Both the position numbers and the translations under genes were made by a program. This document shows positions 22,099 to 33,019 of a stretch of 64,000 bases of DNA, one piece after another (within the stretch, counting starts at the first letter, position 1; each line of letters starts with the position of its first letter). The stretch lies in contig NC_088784.1 in the NCBI RefSeq assembly GCF_958450345.1, positions 44,640,278 to 44,704,277 of the forward strand, read 5' to 3'. The DNA is from Calliphora vicina (taxonomy: Eukaryota > Arthropoda > Insecta > Diptera > Calliphoridae). A model generated the notes under the pieces. The model made no database searches and was not told where the DNA came from. It was given only the letters and a program-made list of their open reading frames with translations.

Positions 22099-22998
22099 CA
22101 GGTATGTTCTGTAATCCACGTGATTTCAAATCACATACCGTTTTAAAATCACACGTGTGATTTGTGCCTGTTCTGTAAATCACACTGTTATTGTATTTTT
22201 CGGTGTGATTTTAAATTTTCGAAAGCACAAGAAAACAGCTGATTCGTTTATTTTAAATGTTTTGTTTTGCAAATAATTTTGTAGAAATATTAAAATAAAA
22301 AAATGCCTGGAGCTTCCGTTATATCTTTAATTGAATTAAAAAGAATGGAATTACATTTAATAAAAATTTTGCAAAAACTATGGCGCAAGCTCAACCACTA
22401 TGTCAAAAAGAAAACAAAACAGCAAAGCTGCCACAGTACACAATTGCTTTTGGTTACCACTTGCTTCAACTTTGTTGCATTTTTTTTTCCAATTAGCGCA
22501 AAAAACTTAACGCATATTGATAACTTATAATATAATCTAACAAATATTATAAATTTTATGACGAATTCTATAATTAATTTAAAGATATTGAACATATTTT
22601 AGACAAACATTAAAACATTTTAGTCTGGCAAGCTTCCATGTATTTTCGAAAATCATAAACAGCTGACAACTGAAAACAAACCTGAAACCACAAAAGAAAT
22701 CACAAAAGCAAATAAACTTTTTACAGCAGAAAAGGTGTCTCTAGATTTTTATTAAATTTTAAGTGTTTTTTTAATAAAACAAGTAATTCTATGAGAAAAT
22801 TAATAAAGGACATATTGTTTAATTTATTTAAATAATTTATTTTAATATTTTCCATGCAATAGCCGCAGAAATAACCAAGTGATTTGAAAACATTAGTGAC
22901 TTTGTTGAACGTTTTAAAATCACAAAATTATGTGCTCAGAACACCTTTTATGTGATTTCAAACCACTTTTATAAAATGTGATTTGCAGAACATACCTG
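22099..22998. mobile_element. MITE copy B (CAGGTATGTTCT termini), inverted relative to A
   Basis: CAGGTATGTTCTGTAATCC at the left and, inverted, CAGGTATGTTCTGCAAATCA at the right bound 900 bp. Its left 100 bp matches the inverted right end of copy A, including AAATCACACGTGTGATTT, and its right end matches copy A's left, including GTTCTGNGCACATAATTTTG. A short 75-codon frame (22303-22530) shows no family. TAT flanks both sides, but this is too short to be convincing as a duplication. Confidence 0.65.
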
Positions 22999-23068
22999 TA
23001 TAAAGAAAATAATTAAAAGTGTATTTAAAGTGATGTTTTATGATGTATTTAAAGTTGCGTCGAAAATC

Positions 23069-23609
23069 TTATGTCTTCTTCGTTTCTGAATCTGCAGATA
23101 CCTGAAAAACAAAAAAATATATTTAAATTTGAACTATATATATTGAATTTTTATAATATTGAATTACCAGTTTATAGTTGTCATGGATAAACAACTGTTT
23201 TTTAACCGTTGATGGGTTAAGTCTGGACCTTTTTTCAGCAATGCATGAACCAGCTATTGAAAAGGCAATTTCAGATGAAGCTGATGTAGCTGGTACACTG
23301 AAACACATATTCGCCAATTCAGCAATTCTGGGAAAAATCTAAAATTAAAACAAAATTCATTATATTAAATGAGTTATAAATAACTGTAAATTAAAACAAA
23401 CAATTTAATAAAAAATAATGTGTAAATATTTTATAATTTTAAATTTAAATACTTTTTACCGTTTGATTATCTTTCCACCAGTCTAGACTTTCACTATCCT
23501 TAACATCGACGCTTAAATAATTTTGAACCTCTTTTGTTGTGTCACCTACAGGGCAATTTCCAGATTCTGTTACGAATTCCAACATTTTTTTACGGGTTTC
23601 AGAGATTTT
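23069..23609 (-). pseudogene. Large hAT transposase, C-terminal exons 4-6
   Basis: Three phase-0 exons with good splice sites. Exon 4 (23460-23609) opens KISETRKKMLEFV and ends LDWWKDNQT. Exon 5 (23168-23338) holds IFPRIAELANMCF then VPATSASSEIAFS, the hAT dimerisation block whose Glu is the third catalytic residue, followed by KRSRLNPSTVKKQ. Exon 6 (23069-23101) adds VSADSETKKT and the stop. The usual SER is SEI here. The three exons read through cleanly, but the gene is separated from its upstream exons by the LOA LINE at 23694-31069, which sits in the intron before exon 4. Confidence 0.85.
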
Positions 23610-26600
23610 CTACGAAGATAATATTGATATAAATACATAAATAAGGAATCTTTTTTTAACGAAAATTTGGTTATAAATGACAGTAATAAGCTAGGTTAGG
23701 TTAGGTTATGAAGGCAGCTAGCTATCAGCCAGCTCACTTGGGTCCATGAAATTGGTCCCTTTGTGTTACCCTAAAGATCATGCTCAGGACCTCAAGAGAT
23801 CCTTCACATGTCAGAACTGGGTTCAATGCCGAACCAACCTGACGCACGAATGAACGAATCCATCCTCCTGATATCCAGAGTAGATAGATCCGCTAGGCCG
23901 TGCAAAAATGGACTACCTATTGTCACAGTCCGCACCCCTGCTAATGCAGGGCAAAGACAGAGGAGATGTTCAATCGTCTCATTCTCGTCTTCATCATGGC
24001 AACTTCTACAGAAGTCATTATATGGAGTATTCATTCTCCTAGCATGCTCACCTATCAAGCAATACCCCGTGAGCACTGACATCAGAGCTCGAAGCCTAGC
24101 CCGAGGTAGCCCCGTGAGGGACATTGACCTACGATGGTCATAAACGGGCCAGGTGAGTCTCGATATCGTGCAGTTTGTCAAGTTAGACCATCTGAGTTGA
24201 GCAGACTCAAATAATTTACGCTGTATGATTGACTTACAGCAAGACAGCGGTGAACCGACCAAGTTATCGATCTCGTCAATTTGTAGACGAGAGCCTCTTT
24301 TGGCTAGTTCATCCGCAATAGCATTGTCAGGTACACCAGAGTGACCAGGCACCCAGAATAACTCCAGGTTAGAATGTCTCGCCATCTCATTAAGAGATAC
24401 CCGGCATTCATGTACCAATCTGGATGTCGAGTAGACGTCAGATAGGGATTTGATAGCAGGCTTACTGTCGGTACAGATTCGGATATTCACACCAAATAGC
24501 CTATAGTACTTCATCCAGTGTACCGCCCTTTTGATCGCTGAAATCTCAGCTTGAATTACACTACATTGATCATGTAGCCTGAAACACACCCTCTTCTGAA
24601 GATGGGGAATATAGAAGCCTCCACCCACCCCATCCGCAGACTTAGAGCCATCTGTGTATATGACAAACGTGTCCATGGAAGAATGAGACCCGCCCGTCAA
24701 TGACACAGAGAAGCGTCTGTCAATAAAGGGTAAGGGAGTACAGTAATCAATATTAGCAGGGAGATAAGATACACTGCCCAAAATAGACGCATGGCCAGTA
24801 CAACTAGACCTCCATGCTCCAACAGTACTTAACCTAACCGCCGAATTTATGGCCAATTGTTTTGCCATCAGATCAGCAGGTAGCCAGTGCATCATTACAA
24901 ACAGAGCACGAGACGGAGTACTGCGCAGCGCACCCGTGATCATTAGTGCGGATATTCGCAGGATTCTCTCAATTATCCCACAGTAGGTGGATTTACTTAG
25001 AGCCTTCCACCAAACTAGTGCTCCATACATTAGTATGGGCTTAACCACCATATCGAAAAGCCATTTCGCATTCCTAGGGCTTATTCCCCAGGTACTCCCA
25101 ATGGCCCTTCTGCAGGCATAGATAGCGACAGCCGCCTTGGACGCTCTCGCATGAATATTAAGGCTCCAGGATAGCTTAGAGTCTAGTATAATTCCCAGAT
25201 ACTTAGCACTGTCCGAGAGTTTAAGTTCCACACCGTTAAGGCGCGGTAATGGGAACGGAGGGATTTTGTACCTTCTGGAGAACAGCACAAGCTCCGTTTT
25301 CCCAGGGTTCACACCTAGTCCACTTGCAGTGCTCCACTGGCTGAGTGTACTGAGTGAAGTTTGCAGGCATTGTGATAATGTGTCCAAGTGTTTCCCAGAA
25401 ACAGCTACGGCAACATCATCAGCATATGCAACAGTTTTGCACATCATGGAATCTAATTTCATGAGTAACATATTAATGGCAAGATTCCACAAGAGTGGAG
25501 ATAAAACCCCTCCCTGTGGAGTGCCCCGGTTCGCTAATCTAAAAATAGTAGCAGTTCCCATAGAAGAAATAATGACTATTAGCCAGAAGTCTACCTATGA
25601 AGCAGATAATAGATTGATCTATATCCAGACCGCCTAGAGCCGAAAGGATCGTCTCTGGCGTCACATTGTTAAAGGCCCCCTCAATATCCAAGAAGGCCAC
25701 CAATGCATATTCCTTATGCTCGAGTGATTTTTCTACGAATCCCACAAGCGAATGTAAAGCAGTCTCAACAGATCTACCCTTCATATAGGCATGTTGAGAC
25801 AAGGATAGTCGGTTCGGGTTAATCGATGAACGAAGGTGTAGATCAATCAAACTTTCCATAGTTTTCAAGAGGAAGGACGATAGGCTAATAGGCCTAAAGT
25901 CCTTGGGTCTAGTATGAGATGCCTTCCCTCCCTTGGGAATGAAGGCCACATTACATCTGGTCCACGACTCCGGGATATATGACCAAGCCAAGCAGGCCGA
26001 GTATATACGAGTCAACCAGGGAATAATTAAATCCTCATTCCGTTGCAGATCCGCCGGAATGATGCCATCAGGACCCGGAGATTTATATGGGTCAAAGCTA
26101 CGCAGGGCCCATTTTAGTCTCTCCTCATTTATGAGAATTGTGACTTCAAAAGGCCCAGTATAAGATATCGCAGTGTTACCCTCAGATAAGGGAACACTGC
26201 CAGGGAAATGAGCGTCCATCAACACCTCTAGGGTTTCCTTTCCGCTAGTAGTCCAGCCGTCGCTCGATTTCTGAATATAACTCGGGACAGCGGCCGAAGA
26301 TGACAAGATCCTGCGCAAGCGACTCGTCTCAGAGGAACCTTCCACGCCGCTACAGAAGGACCTCCAGGATTTGCGCTTCGTCCTAACCAGGTTCTTGAAT
26401 TTATTCACAGAGGACTTGTAAACAGACCAGTTGCCCAGTCTCTTGGCCTCATTGAAAAGTTTGCGACACTCTCTACGAGTGTTCGCTATCTCGGAAGTCC
26501 ACCAAGGTGGTTTTTTCCTATCTCTGCAGATACTAGGTCTGCATGAATCTGATATCCCTCTGTCAAACGCATAGTCAAATTGTTGACCGCAATTTCAATA

Positions 26601-27539
26601 TCATTCCGATCACTAATGATCGGAGGGTCAGGGAGAAGGCGAGAGAGAATAGCATGTTGCCCAACCCAATCAGTCCTTCTCCTGTTTCGGATGGGCATAG
26701 CCCCCTTTTCACGAACTTCAATAACAAAGTCTATGTACATATGATCAGAGAATGAACAGTCATTCGAAACTCTCCATCCACTGATAAGATCTGAGTGCCT
26801 AGAACTAACTAGCGTTAAATCAAGAACCTCCCTTCTGTTAGTAACTACAAAGGTTGGTTCTGAACCAGTGTTGACTATGTCTATGTTATTACCAGGGCAA
26901 CCAAACATATGCTCTAAAAAAAGTGCTTTATGCGCATAAAATATGTACTTAAAAACGAAAAATATGCTCTTAAAATATAAAAAATATACACTTAAAAATA
27001 GTTGGTTTTTGTTGAATTTCAAAGTTGTATTAAACAAATAAGTAGAAAGTAAAAAAAAATATTGAGCTCATAAATTAAATTTGGTAATTGTACATGAAAA
27101 TAGTCTGATTCAATTAATTTTATTATTGCAATAAATTACTATGTATTTACTTAAGTTTTCAAATTCTTTGTTTTAAATTTCCGTAGAATTTCTTAGACAA
27201 TCTTAATCAATTGATCAATTCAATTTTAAACTGTTTAATACTTCAAATTTGTTTAGTAATTATTAGGATAATATTTGACTTTTTGAATTCATGTGCCCCA
27301 ATATGTATAGGATCAGTAGGGAGAGGATGTTCTTTTAAAAACCACTTTTTTATCATTTGAATTATATTTAAAAAAACTCGTTGGAGAGGGTGTTTAATTT
27401 TTTGGTGAAAAAATTTAAATAGATTTTGGAGCATTCATCATGTATTTAGGTTAACATCTAAATAAATTCGGCTTCAAAAATTTAAATAGAATTATCAAAA
27501 AGCCTTACAATTGTTGAATGATTGTTTTTTATTTAAGAC

Positions 27540-27650
27540 TGCGGCGATTATCATTGGGACTCAAAATGGGTGACCCGATATACTAGAAGATAGTGTGCTG
27601 GACTATCAATCTGAGAGTTGCGAGTTCGATTCCAAAACGCTTAGCATTGT
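27540..27650 (+). other. tRNA-like module within the hAT
   Basis: The segment GTGTGCTGGACTATCAATCT then GAGAGTTGCGAGTTCGATTCC resembles the D-arm to B-box half of a tRNA, including a good B-box at 27622-27633. The acceptor stem is not closed, so this is not a functional tRNA gene. Similar modules occur at 4790, 4920, 37020 and, inverted, 44320. Confidence 0.35.
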
Positions 27651-27892
27651 TTCCTCTATCTATCTAATATCTTCGTTAGAATTTGTGTAAATCTATCAAC
27701 GAACAATGAATGCGAGGTTTTCAATGGATCTTAATATTCTGAACATTTGTTTAATAATTTTATATTAATGGCAAACTGTCAATGACCAACCATAACTGTC
27801 TAAAGCAAACTTAAGTTTTTTTTGTATTTTGAAAATGTATCCAAAATATTGTTAAGAAATTGTCCACAATACATAAAATTTTGAAATTTTAT

Positions 27893-28187
27893 TTACCCAA
27901 TAAGCATTTTTACTGGAATTCAAGTTGAATGCAAGTGTAATTCAAGCCTTTAATTATAGTCAAGCAATTGAATTACAGTTGTATTACACTTTATCTCAAT
28001 ATCATTCTCCAGTAAAAAGGAAACATAAATTTGAGCCATATGTTTTTTGTTTGAAAAATATTTAATTTTTCAAATATTTTTCAAGTTTAAAACATAATTA
28101 CATTTGCATTCAAGTCAAGTGAAGACAAATTCCAACAAAATGTTCAGTGCTTGAATTTTTGGGACTTTGGTGCTTACTGGGTAAATT
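27893..28187. mobile_element. MITE with TTACCCARTAAGCA termini
   Basis: TTTACCCAATAAGCA on the left and, inverted, TTTACCCAGTAAGCACC on the right enclose about 295 bp of AT-rich DNA nested in the hAT at 26893-28649. The flanking duplication is ambiguous because of AT-rich context. Confidence 0.55.
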
Positions 28188-29111
28188 TTTTAAGTATAGT
28201 TTATTATTTGTTAAATGTTTGTGTTTGTATTTTTTTAATTTTATTCAAATATACGGAAATTATGCTCCCTCACAAAAATTCAATGAAGATAAGGCGAGTA
28301 TGGGTATTCTAATTTTTTCTTTAAGTAATTTAGGCCAATTATCATTGGACCCTGAAAAATAGTAAAATATAGAAATGAAAAATTACAATGCTAACAATAA
28401 AATTATATTAAGAAAACAAAATAATTAAAAAAAAGAAAATATGCAGCAAAAATATGCAGTTATGAGCTAAATATGCCAAAATATGCTATAAAAAGCAAAA
28501 TATGATAAAATATGCTGTAAAGAGCAAAATATGCAATAACAAATCGATGGCAAAATTCTTAAAATTGTCTGAAACGGATAAATAACTAACTCATATGTTT
28601 ATACGACGCACAGCAAAAAATATGATATTGCATACTTTTGGTTGCCCTGGTTATTACAAAGAATGAATTCGAAAATTGACTCACCCCTTGCGTTGGTGTC
28701 CGAGCTGCCCCATACAATATGATGTGCATTGGCATCAGCTCCAATAATAACCGGCAGATTCTCAACTCTTGCCCTTTCAATTATGTCGCGAACCTTGCTG
28801 TTTGGTGGTGGCTCACTGTGGTCATGTGCCATGTAGCTGGATATAACCAGTATAGTTCCTACACCAGTTTCCCAGGCCGCTACCACAGTATCTTCATCGC
28901 TGTAATCAGAAAGATATTGAGTTTGTTGCTAGCTACTATACATGATCTAATGTTACCTGAGCCTTTCATGTATAGTAGCTTATGGCCTTTGGCACCTAGT
29001 CCGCGAACCCCTTCTCGATGGATCCAGGGTTCTTGGATGAGTGCTAGCTCCTCCCCTCTCTCGGACATCCGGAGGAGCAGGGCAGCCGAAGCTGCTTTGG
29101 AGTGGTGAAGA

Positions 29112-30538
29112 TTAATTTGAGTTACCTTCACCATCTCCGTGTTTTTGTACGATTGTGACGTTGACGTCTTCTTGGTCCGAGGGACTCGAGTCCAAGAGGG
29201 CGTCCTCGTCAACTACATCGTCCAATGGCCCAAAAAATTCATCCACCATTTCAGAGTTGGAATGGGTGTCCTCTTGAGCAACAGAACTAGTAGTCTCATC
29301 GCAAGACATGTCCTCGGGGGTAGGTTCAATGTCATCCTGAACCAGTTTACCCCTATCGTCTCCTCGGTAAACTCTAAGAATGATCGACTCGAAACCGTAG
29401 TAGACCTTTCCTAGATTTTTCCGAAGAGGCGCTAGGGACTCCTGGTTCATGATGACCGTGATCCTCATGTATCCCCCTTCAGATTCGGAGACCCTGGCAA
29501 CCATCCAATCATGTGTAGGGATGTCAGGATTTCCGATCCGAAGGAGCTCCAGGATTTCCTCCGGTTTCGCCGGTTCGTCGGGAACTCGGGCTGTGGATCT
29601 AGGCCGGCGTGGTATCTCGTCAACAGAGACCACATCCAGTCTAGCTCCTTCCCAAAGGCCGTCCAACAGAGCGACAGCCTGCTTAAAAAGCATGGCTGAT
29701 CGCTCGTTTGAACAAGCCATTAGTTTAACCCGACCGCGATACCAACCGGCATCATCACACTGATGAACACTCCCATCAGTTTTCTGCGCACCATATCCCA
29801 ATTTGCATGGGATATAGAGCAGTCAGAGTCACTCCGATCGATGACAGCCCGAACAAGATGACCTTTAGCCACCTCGCTGAAGGATTTGTCAAACGATCGG
29901 TGAGACTTGGGACGTTTCGTCACGGGCTGCTGGCTCTGCGATTGCGCCTCCTCCTCGGAACGTTGCCGTTTAGGCGCGTCCTTAGACGCATGAGGAGGAT
30001 TCTGCAGGTCAGCTAGGATGTTCCTTGCCCAGAGAGAGTGAGACGAGAGTGACTCGGCAGGTTTGTTGCCTAACCGGTCGATAATTTTTTCGGCGGCTCG
30101 CCGTCTCAAAAAAGCCCTTCTGGCTGGTGTTACGTGCCTTGTGGGGTTGTTGTCGCCCTGTTGGGCAGGAGGCACAGCTTGGGAACCCGAAAACTTGTTC
30201 GCAGTTCCTTTACTGGCAGGGAGAGGTGTAGCTTGGGTACCCGAAATCTTGTTCGCAGCACCCTTGCACACAATCGGCACTGGGTTAGCTACAGCCTGAG
30301 TTTTCAAGCTAGCAGCTCCCAAAACAGAGTTTTTTACCGATCCTCTGTCGGTACGGGCCAAGGCAGCTTTCGAGGTGCTTGGGTTGAAATTCAGAGGCAC
30401 CTCGCTGCTTTTACTCTTGCATCCTTTTTTAGAGGATGCAGGCTTTGCGCATTCAGATGTTTTAGGTTTCCCTAAAACTCCTCCTGCTTGTTGTTGAGCG
30501 CCAGTAGCTAGCAGATTAGCTCGGCCCGGTGTCGCCAC
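29112..30538 (-). pseudogene. LOA ORF1 (gag-like protein)
   Basis: From ATG at 30538 the frame encodes an Ala/Ser/Lys/Pro-rich basic region (for example KKGCKSKSSEVPLNF), then RRAFLRRRAAEKIIDRLG and a globular start SEVAKGHLVRAVIDRSDSDC. A frame change around 29760-29800 moves to a second frame with DAGWYRGRVKLMACSNERSA, FKQAVALLDGLWEGARLDVV and an acidic tail down to 29112. The W..G.L and WEGA.L pattern resembles the DUF4780-type domain of fly LOA-like ORF1 proteins, which bind element RNA. No CCHC knuckle is visible. It ends overlapping the start of ORF2 by about 100 bases. Confidence 0.75.
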
Positions 30539-31069
30539 CTAACTAACCTGGATCTCAGTAGCTCTCGATTCACCGCGACCTGAAATCGCCGCCGCGGGAA
30601 TAGGGTCTCCGGAGATTATGAGGCCCCCGACCGGATACATAGGGCTCTGTTTATTTTCTTCCATTTATCGGACGGACCGACGTAAAAAGTGCATTTTATA
30701 CCTAGCTGCCAGGTGAAAAACTGCCGCCCCACTGGGGTCAAACTGACCACCAAGCCGCCCAATATGGGAACAGACGCTGGTGGATTTCGGACTCTGTAGG
30801 GGAAAGGGACAGAGGACCCAAAGGGTCCAGAAAAGCGGACATATACTGTCAAGAAGGCCCCAATCTAATTGAAAGGGAAAACCTTCTGACAGTACCGTCA
30901 AGTAGCCGCCCCATAGGGATATACAGACGCTACTTGACAAGGGGAAGGGTAGTTCTTAGTTCGTGCTCACCATGAGCCCCTCTGGTATGGTTGTACCTGC
31001 CAGCACGGCCCCATGGCTCCTTGCACTTAAGCCTCTGCATCGCGTCAAGATGACTACCCAGCGCAGAGG
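30539..31069 (-). promoter_or_regulatory. LOA 5' UTR / internal promoter region
   Basis: Between the 12-bp duplication and the ORF1 ATG lie about 530 GC-richer bases. LINEs of this type carry their RNA polymerase II promoter here. Frames at 30616-30940 lack family features and are taken as untranslated. I cannot point to a specific initiator. Confidence 0.5.
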
Positions 31070-31148
31070 AGTAATAAGCTAATAGTAGTTTAATTTTATT
31101 GTCGAAATTATTTAATTAATTTATAATTTGTTATGATTTATGACATAC

Positions 31149-32216
31149 CTCTTTTTTTTAGGTGGCTCTGGCTCATGGAATACATTATTATTACTTAGTT
31201 TCTCGTTGATTTTTCTATTTTTTAGTTCCTGCATTATGAATTTTTCTTTATTTGTAGCATTTTCTACATCTTCTTCAAGAACGAACTCATCTGACAGATT
31301 ATTTATATCTGGAACCCTTTTCAAATAAATATCTAGCTTTGACCAATTTTTTTGGCATGGGTCCATGAGCGCTGCCAATACATGGATTTTACAAATTTTG
31401 AATCTTTTGTAGAAATTTTGTTTTGCATAATTATATAAATGAATTATTATACCAAAACTTGCCATTTCCCCCTTTTCAACCAAATTGGAATATATATTTT
31501 CAAAAAAATAAATGCATGTGGAAATTGTTGCATACTCTTGGCCTTGTAAATATGTAGTGGCTTCCGAAAAAACTTTTAAAAAAACTTCGAACTCCTTTAG
31601 AATTTCCTGTTCCATGTCATTAATTAATAAATTTTCTTTTTTTATGTTTAAAAGCAAAATATTCAAAACTTCGTTATTTTTTGTGAAGCTCGTTATCATA
31701 TTTAAAATCGAATTCCATCGGGTTTCAATAGAATTTTTTAGGGATTGTAAATGTGGCGATTTTATGGCTGCTTCTAACTCCATTTCCAGACATCCTGTTG
31801 GAAAATTTTCATCAGTTTCTATGCAATTGCAAACATTTTGAATATTTATGATAATATTATAGATGTTTTCATGTTCTTTAAGGAGTTGAAGTTTTTGGAA
31901 TTCTTCCCCCCTGTAGGTCAATGCTCGAAAAATGGTTTTTAGTTTTAAAATTATGTCATTTAGTTGTTCAAATAAAGTGTTGTTTAGTATATCATGAACC
32001 AAGAAGCGATGTAGTGAATGTGCCATACATGGAAATCGTGTTATTTTTTTTATTTTAAGGGCGGATAGTATATTTGACCCGGCATCAGTTACAGCTCTAA
32101 TATTTTTAGTTTCAAGTTTGAAAAACTTTAAGGTCTCCGATATATTGTCTGCTATACGTTTTCCAGTGTGGGGATGGGGAAAGTGTTCCGTTTTTAGACT
32201 TACACATTGTCTAAAC
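31149..32216 (-). pseudogene. Large hAT transposase, central exon 3
   Basis: A 356-codon exon bounded by TTAG|G (32216) and AAAGAG|GTATGT (31149). It begins FRQCVSLKTEHFPHPHTGKR, then RAVTDAGSNI with the second catalytic Asp, FPCMAHSLHRFL (the hAT CxxH motif), SIETRWNSILNMI (the RW motif), a long alpha-helical insertion domain, and ALMDPCQKNW near the end. No stop interrupts it. The phase at either junction does not match exon 2 or exon 4 exactly, so a short exon is missing or a splice site has drifted. Confidence 0.85.
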
Positions 32217-32599
32217 CTAAGTTTAGACAATAAACATAATAAACATAATAAAAGAATTTTTATATTTTATCCTTGAATTGAAAATTGTATGATTTAAATT
32301 TTGTAAAATTATATATATAGTACCGTATATGAATTCCAAATGTACTATTTATCTAAACATATATTTGAATTGTTAACTGAAAAATATGTATCACCTTAAT
32401 TTAATTAAAGAATTTGAAGTTGCTAGCAACATATAGTAACGGGAATGTTCCAAAAATTATTTGTATTTGTTGAGAACAGAAAATGTTGAAACATAAAATA
32501 TAATTATAAATCGTTCACTTGGCACTTAGCAACAGGCTGAACAACTTCAAATTCGGAACTTCAATATTTACCTCAATTTTACTATATTTATATATTCAA

Positions 32600-32720
32600 T
32601 TTTTTAAATACTTACCGTAAATTTAAATACTTACCGTAAATCTGAATACTTACCGTAACCTTAAAATATATACTTACCGTAACTCTAAATCATATACATA
32701 CTTACCTTAACACAAACTTG
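32600..32720 (-). repeat. Tandem 20-bp repeat of splice-donor-like units
   Basis: TACTTACCGTAA recurs near 32609, 32630, 32649 and 32676, with a variant ending CTTACCTTAA near 32698. On the minus strand each unit reads ACGGTAAGTA, close to a consensus 5' splice site. It lies in the intron between transposase exons 2 and 3. Confidence 0.6.
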
Positions 32721-33019
32721 TACTTGCCACAATTGAAGTTCTTCACCTACATATAAAACAAACCAAAAGGTAACAAAACCCCTGAAATAAAATCATTATA
32801 ACGTTTTGAAAAGAAACTATTAATCTCTTTTTATTTCTCTTCAAAACTCTATATAACTTTAATCACTAACTTTGAGTGATTAAAATTATAATCTTCCTTT
32901 AAAGCTTCAACTCCCAAATCCCAAAGGCGTGGAAGATTTAAAGTAATCTGTCCCCATCAGATTATTTCACACATTTTAAAACAAACTCCTCGGAATAATG
33001 TATTTTTAAGTTAACGTAC

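Larger units (their letters stand above)
26893..28649. mobile_element. Non-autonomous hAT inside the LOA ORF2, duplication GTTATTAC
   Basis: CAGGGCAACCAAACATATGC and, inverted, CAGGGCAACCAAAAGTATGC are flanked by the perfect octamer GTTATTAC (26885-26892 and 28650-28657). The insertion falls in the endonuclease domain, and removing it with one octamer rejoins that frame. AATATGC-type motifs are repeated many times inside both ends (26905-26990, 28440-28535). AACAAATCGATGGCAAAATT precedes the right end, a block shared with the sister element at 52789-54237. No transposase is seen. Confidence 0.93.
23804..29212 (-). pseudogene. LOA ORF2: endonuclease, reverse transcriptase, RNase H
   Basis: Order on the minus strand: endonuclease start at 29212 with TQINLHHSKAA and ALIQEPWI; IIGADANAHHIVWGS near 28710; then the hAT insertion; SLVSS/SDHMYIDF block near 26750; RT from about 26200 with SPGPDGIIPADL, RPISLSSF, AFLDIEGAFNN, GTPQGGVLSPLLWN and YADDVAVAV (near 25415); RNase H near 24660-24290 with VIYTDGSKS, TDSKPAIKSL and WVPGHSGVPDNAIADEL; and a C-terminal Cys/His cluster (CRSCHDEDENETIEHLLCLC). 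RNase H plus this RT type supports the LOA clade over Jockey. Frame changes near 28885, 26510 and 25560 and the insertion inactivate it. All RNase H acidic residues I can identify are kept. Confidence 0.88.
23694..31069 (-). mobile_element. LOA-type non-LTR retrotransposon with 12-bp duplication
   Basis: AGTAATAAGCTA flanks the element at 23682-23693 and 31070-31081. It is transcribed leftward: 5' UTR 30539-31069, ORF1, ORF2 with endonuclease, RT and RNase H, and a 3' tail that in element orientation ends CATAACCTAACCTAACC rather than poly(A). Base composition is markedly richer in GC than the surroundings, as if more recent or from a different codon regime. Without the 1757-bp hAT inside and one 8-bp duplication it is about 5.6 kb, a normal full length. 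It split the intron of the large hAT transposase gene. Confidence 0.9.

Noticed and set aside
23694..23710. Telomeric (TTAGG)n array
   Set aside because: Only two to three units are present and they coincide exactly with the 3' tail of the LOA LINE next to its target duplication.
27590..27640. Functional tRNA gene
   Set aside because: Only a B-box half resembles tRNA; no acceptor stem closes and the segment is inside a hAT element.
29139..30475. Several plus-strand frames of 60-113 codons
   Set aside because: They are antisense to LOA ORF1, whose GC-rich composition leaves the opposite strand open by chance.
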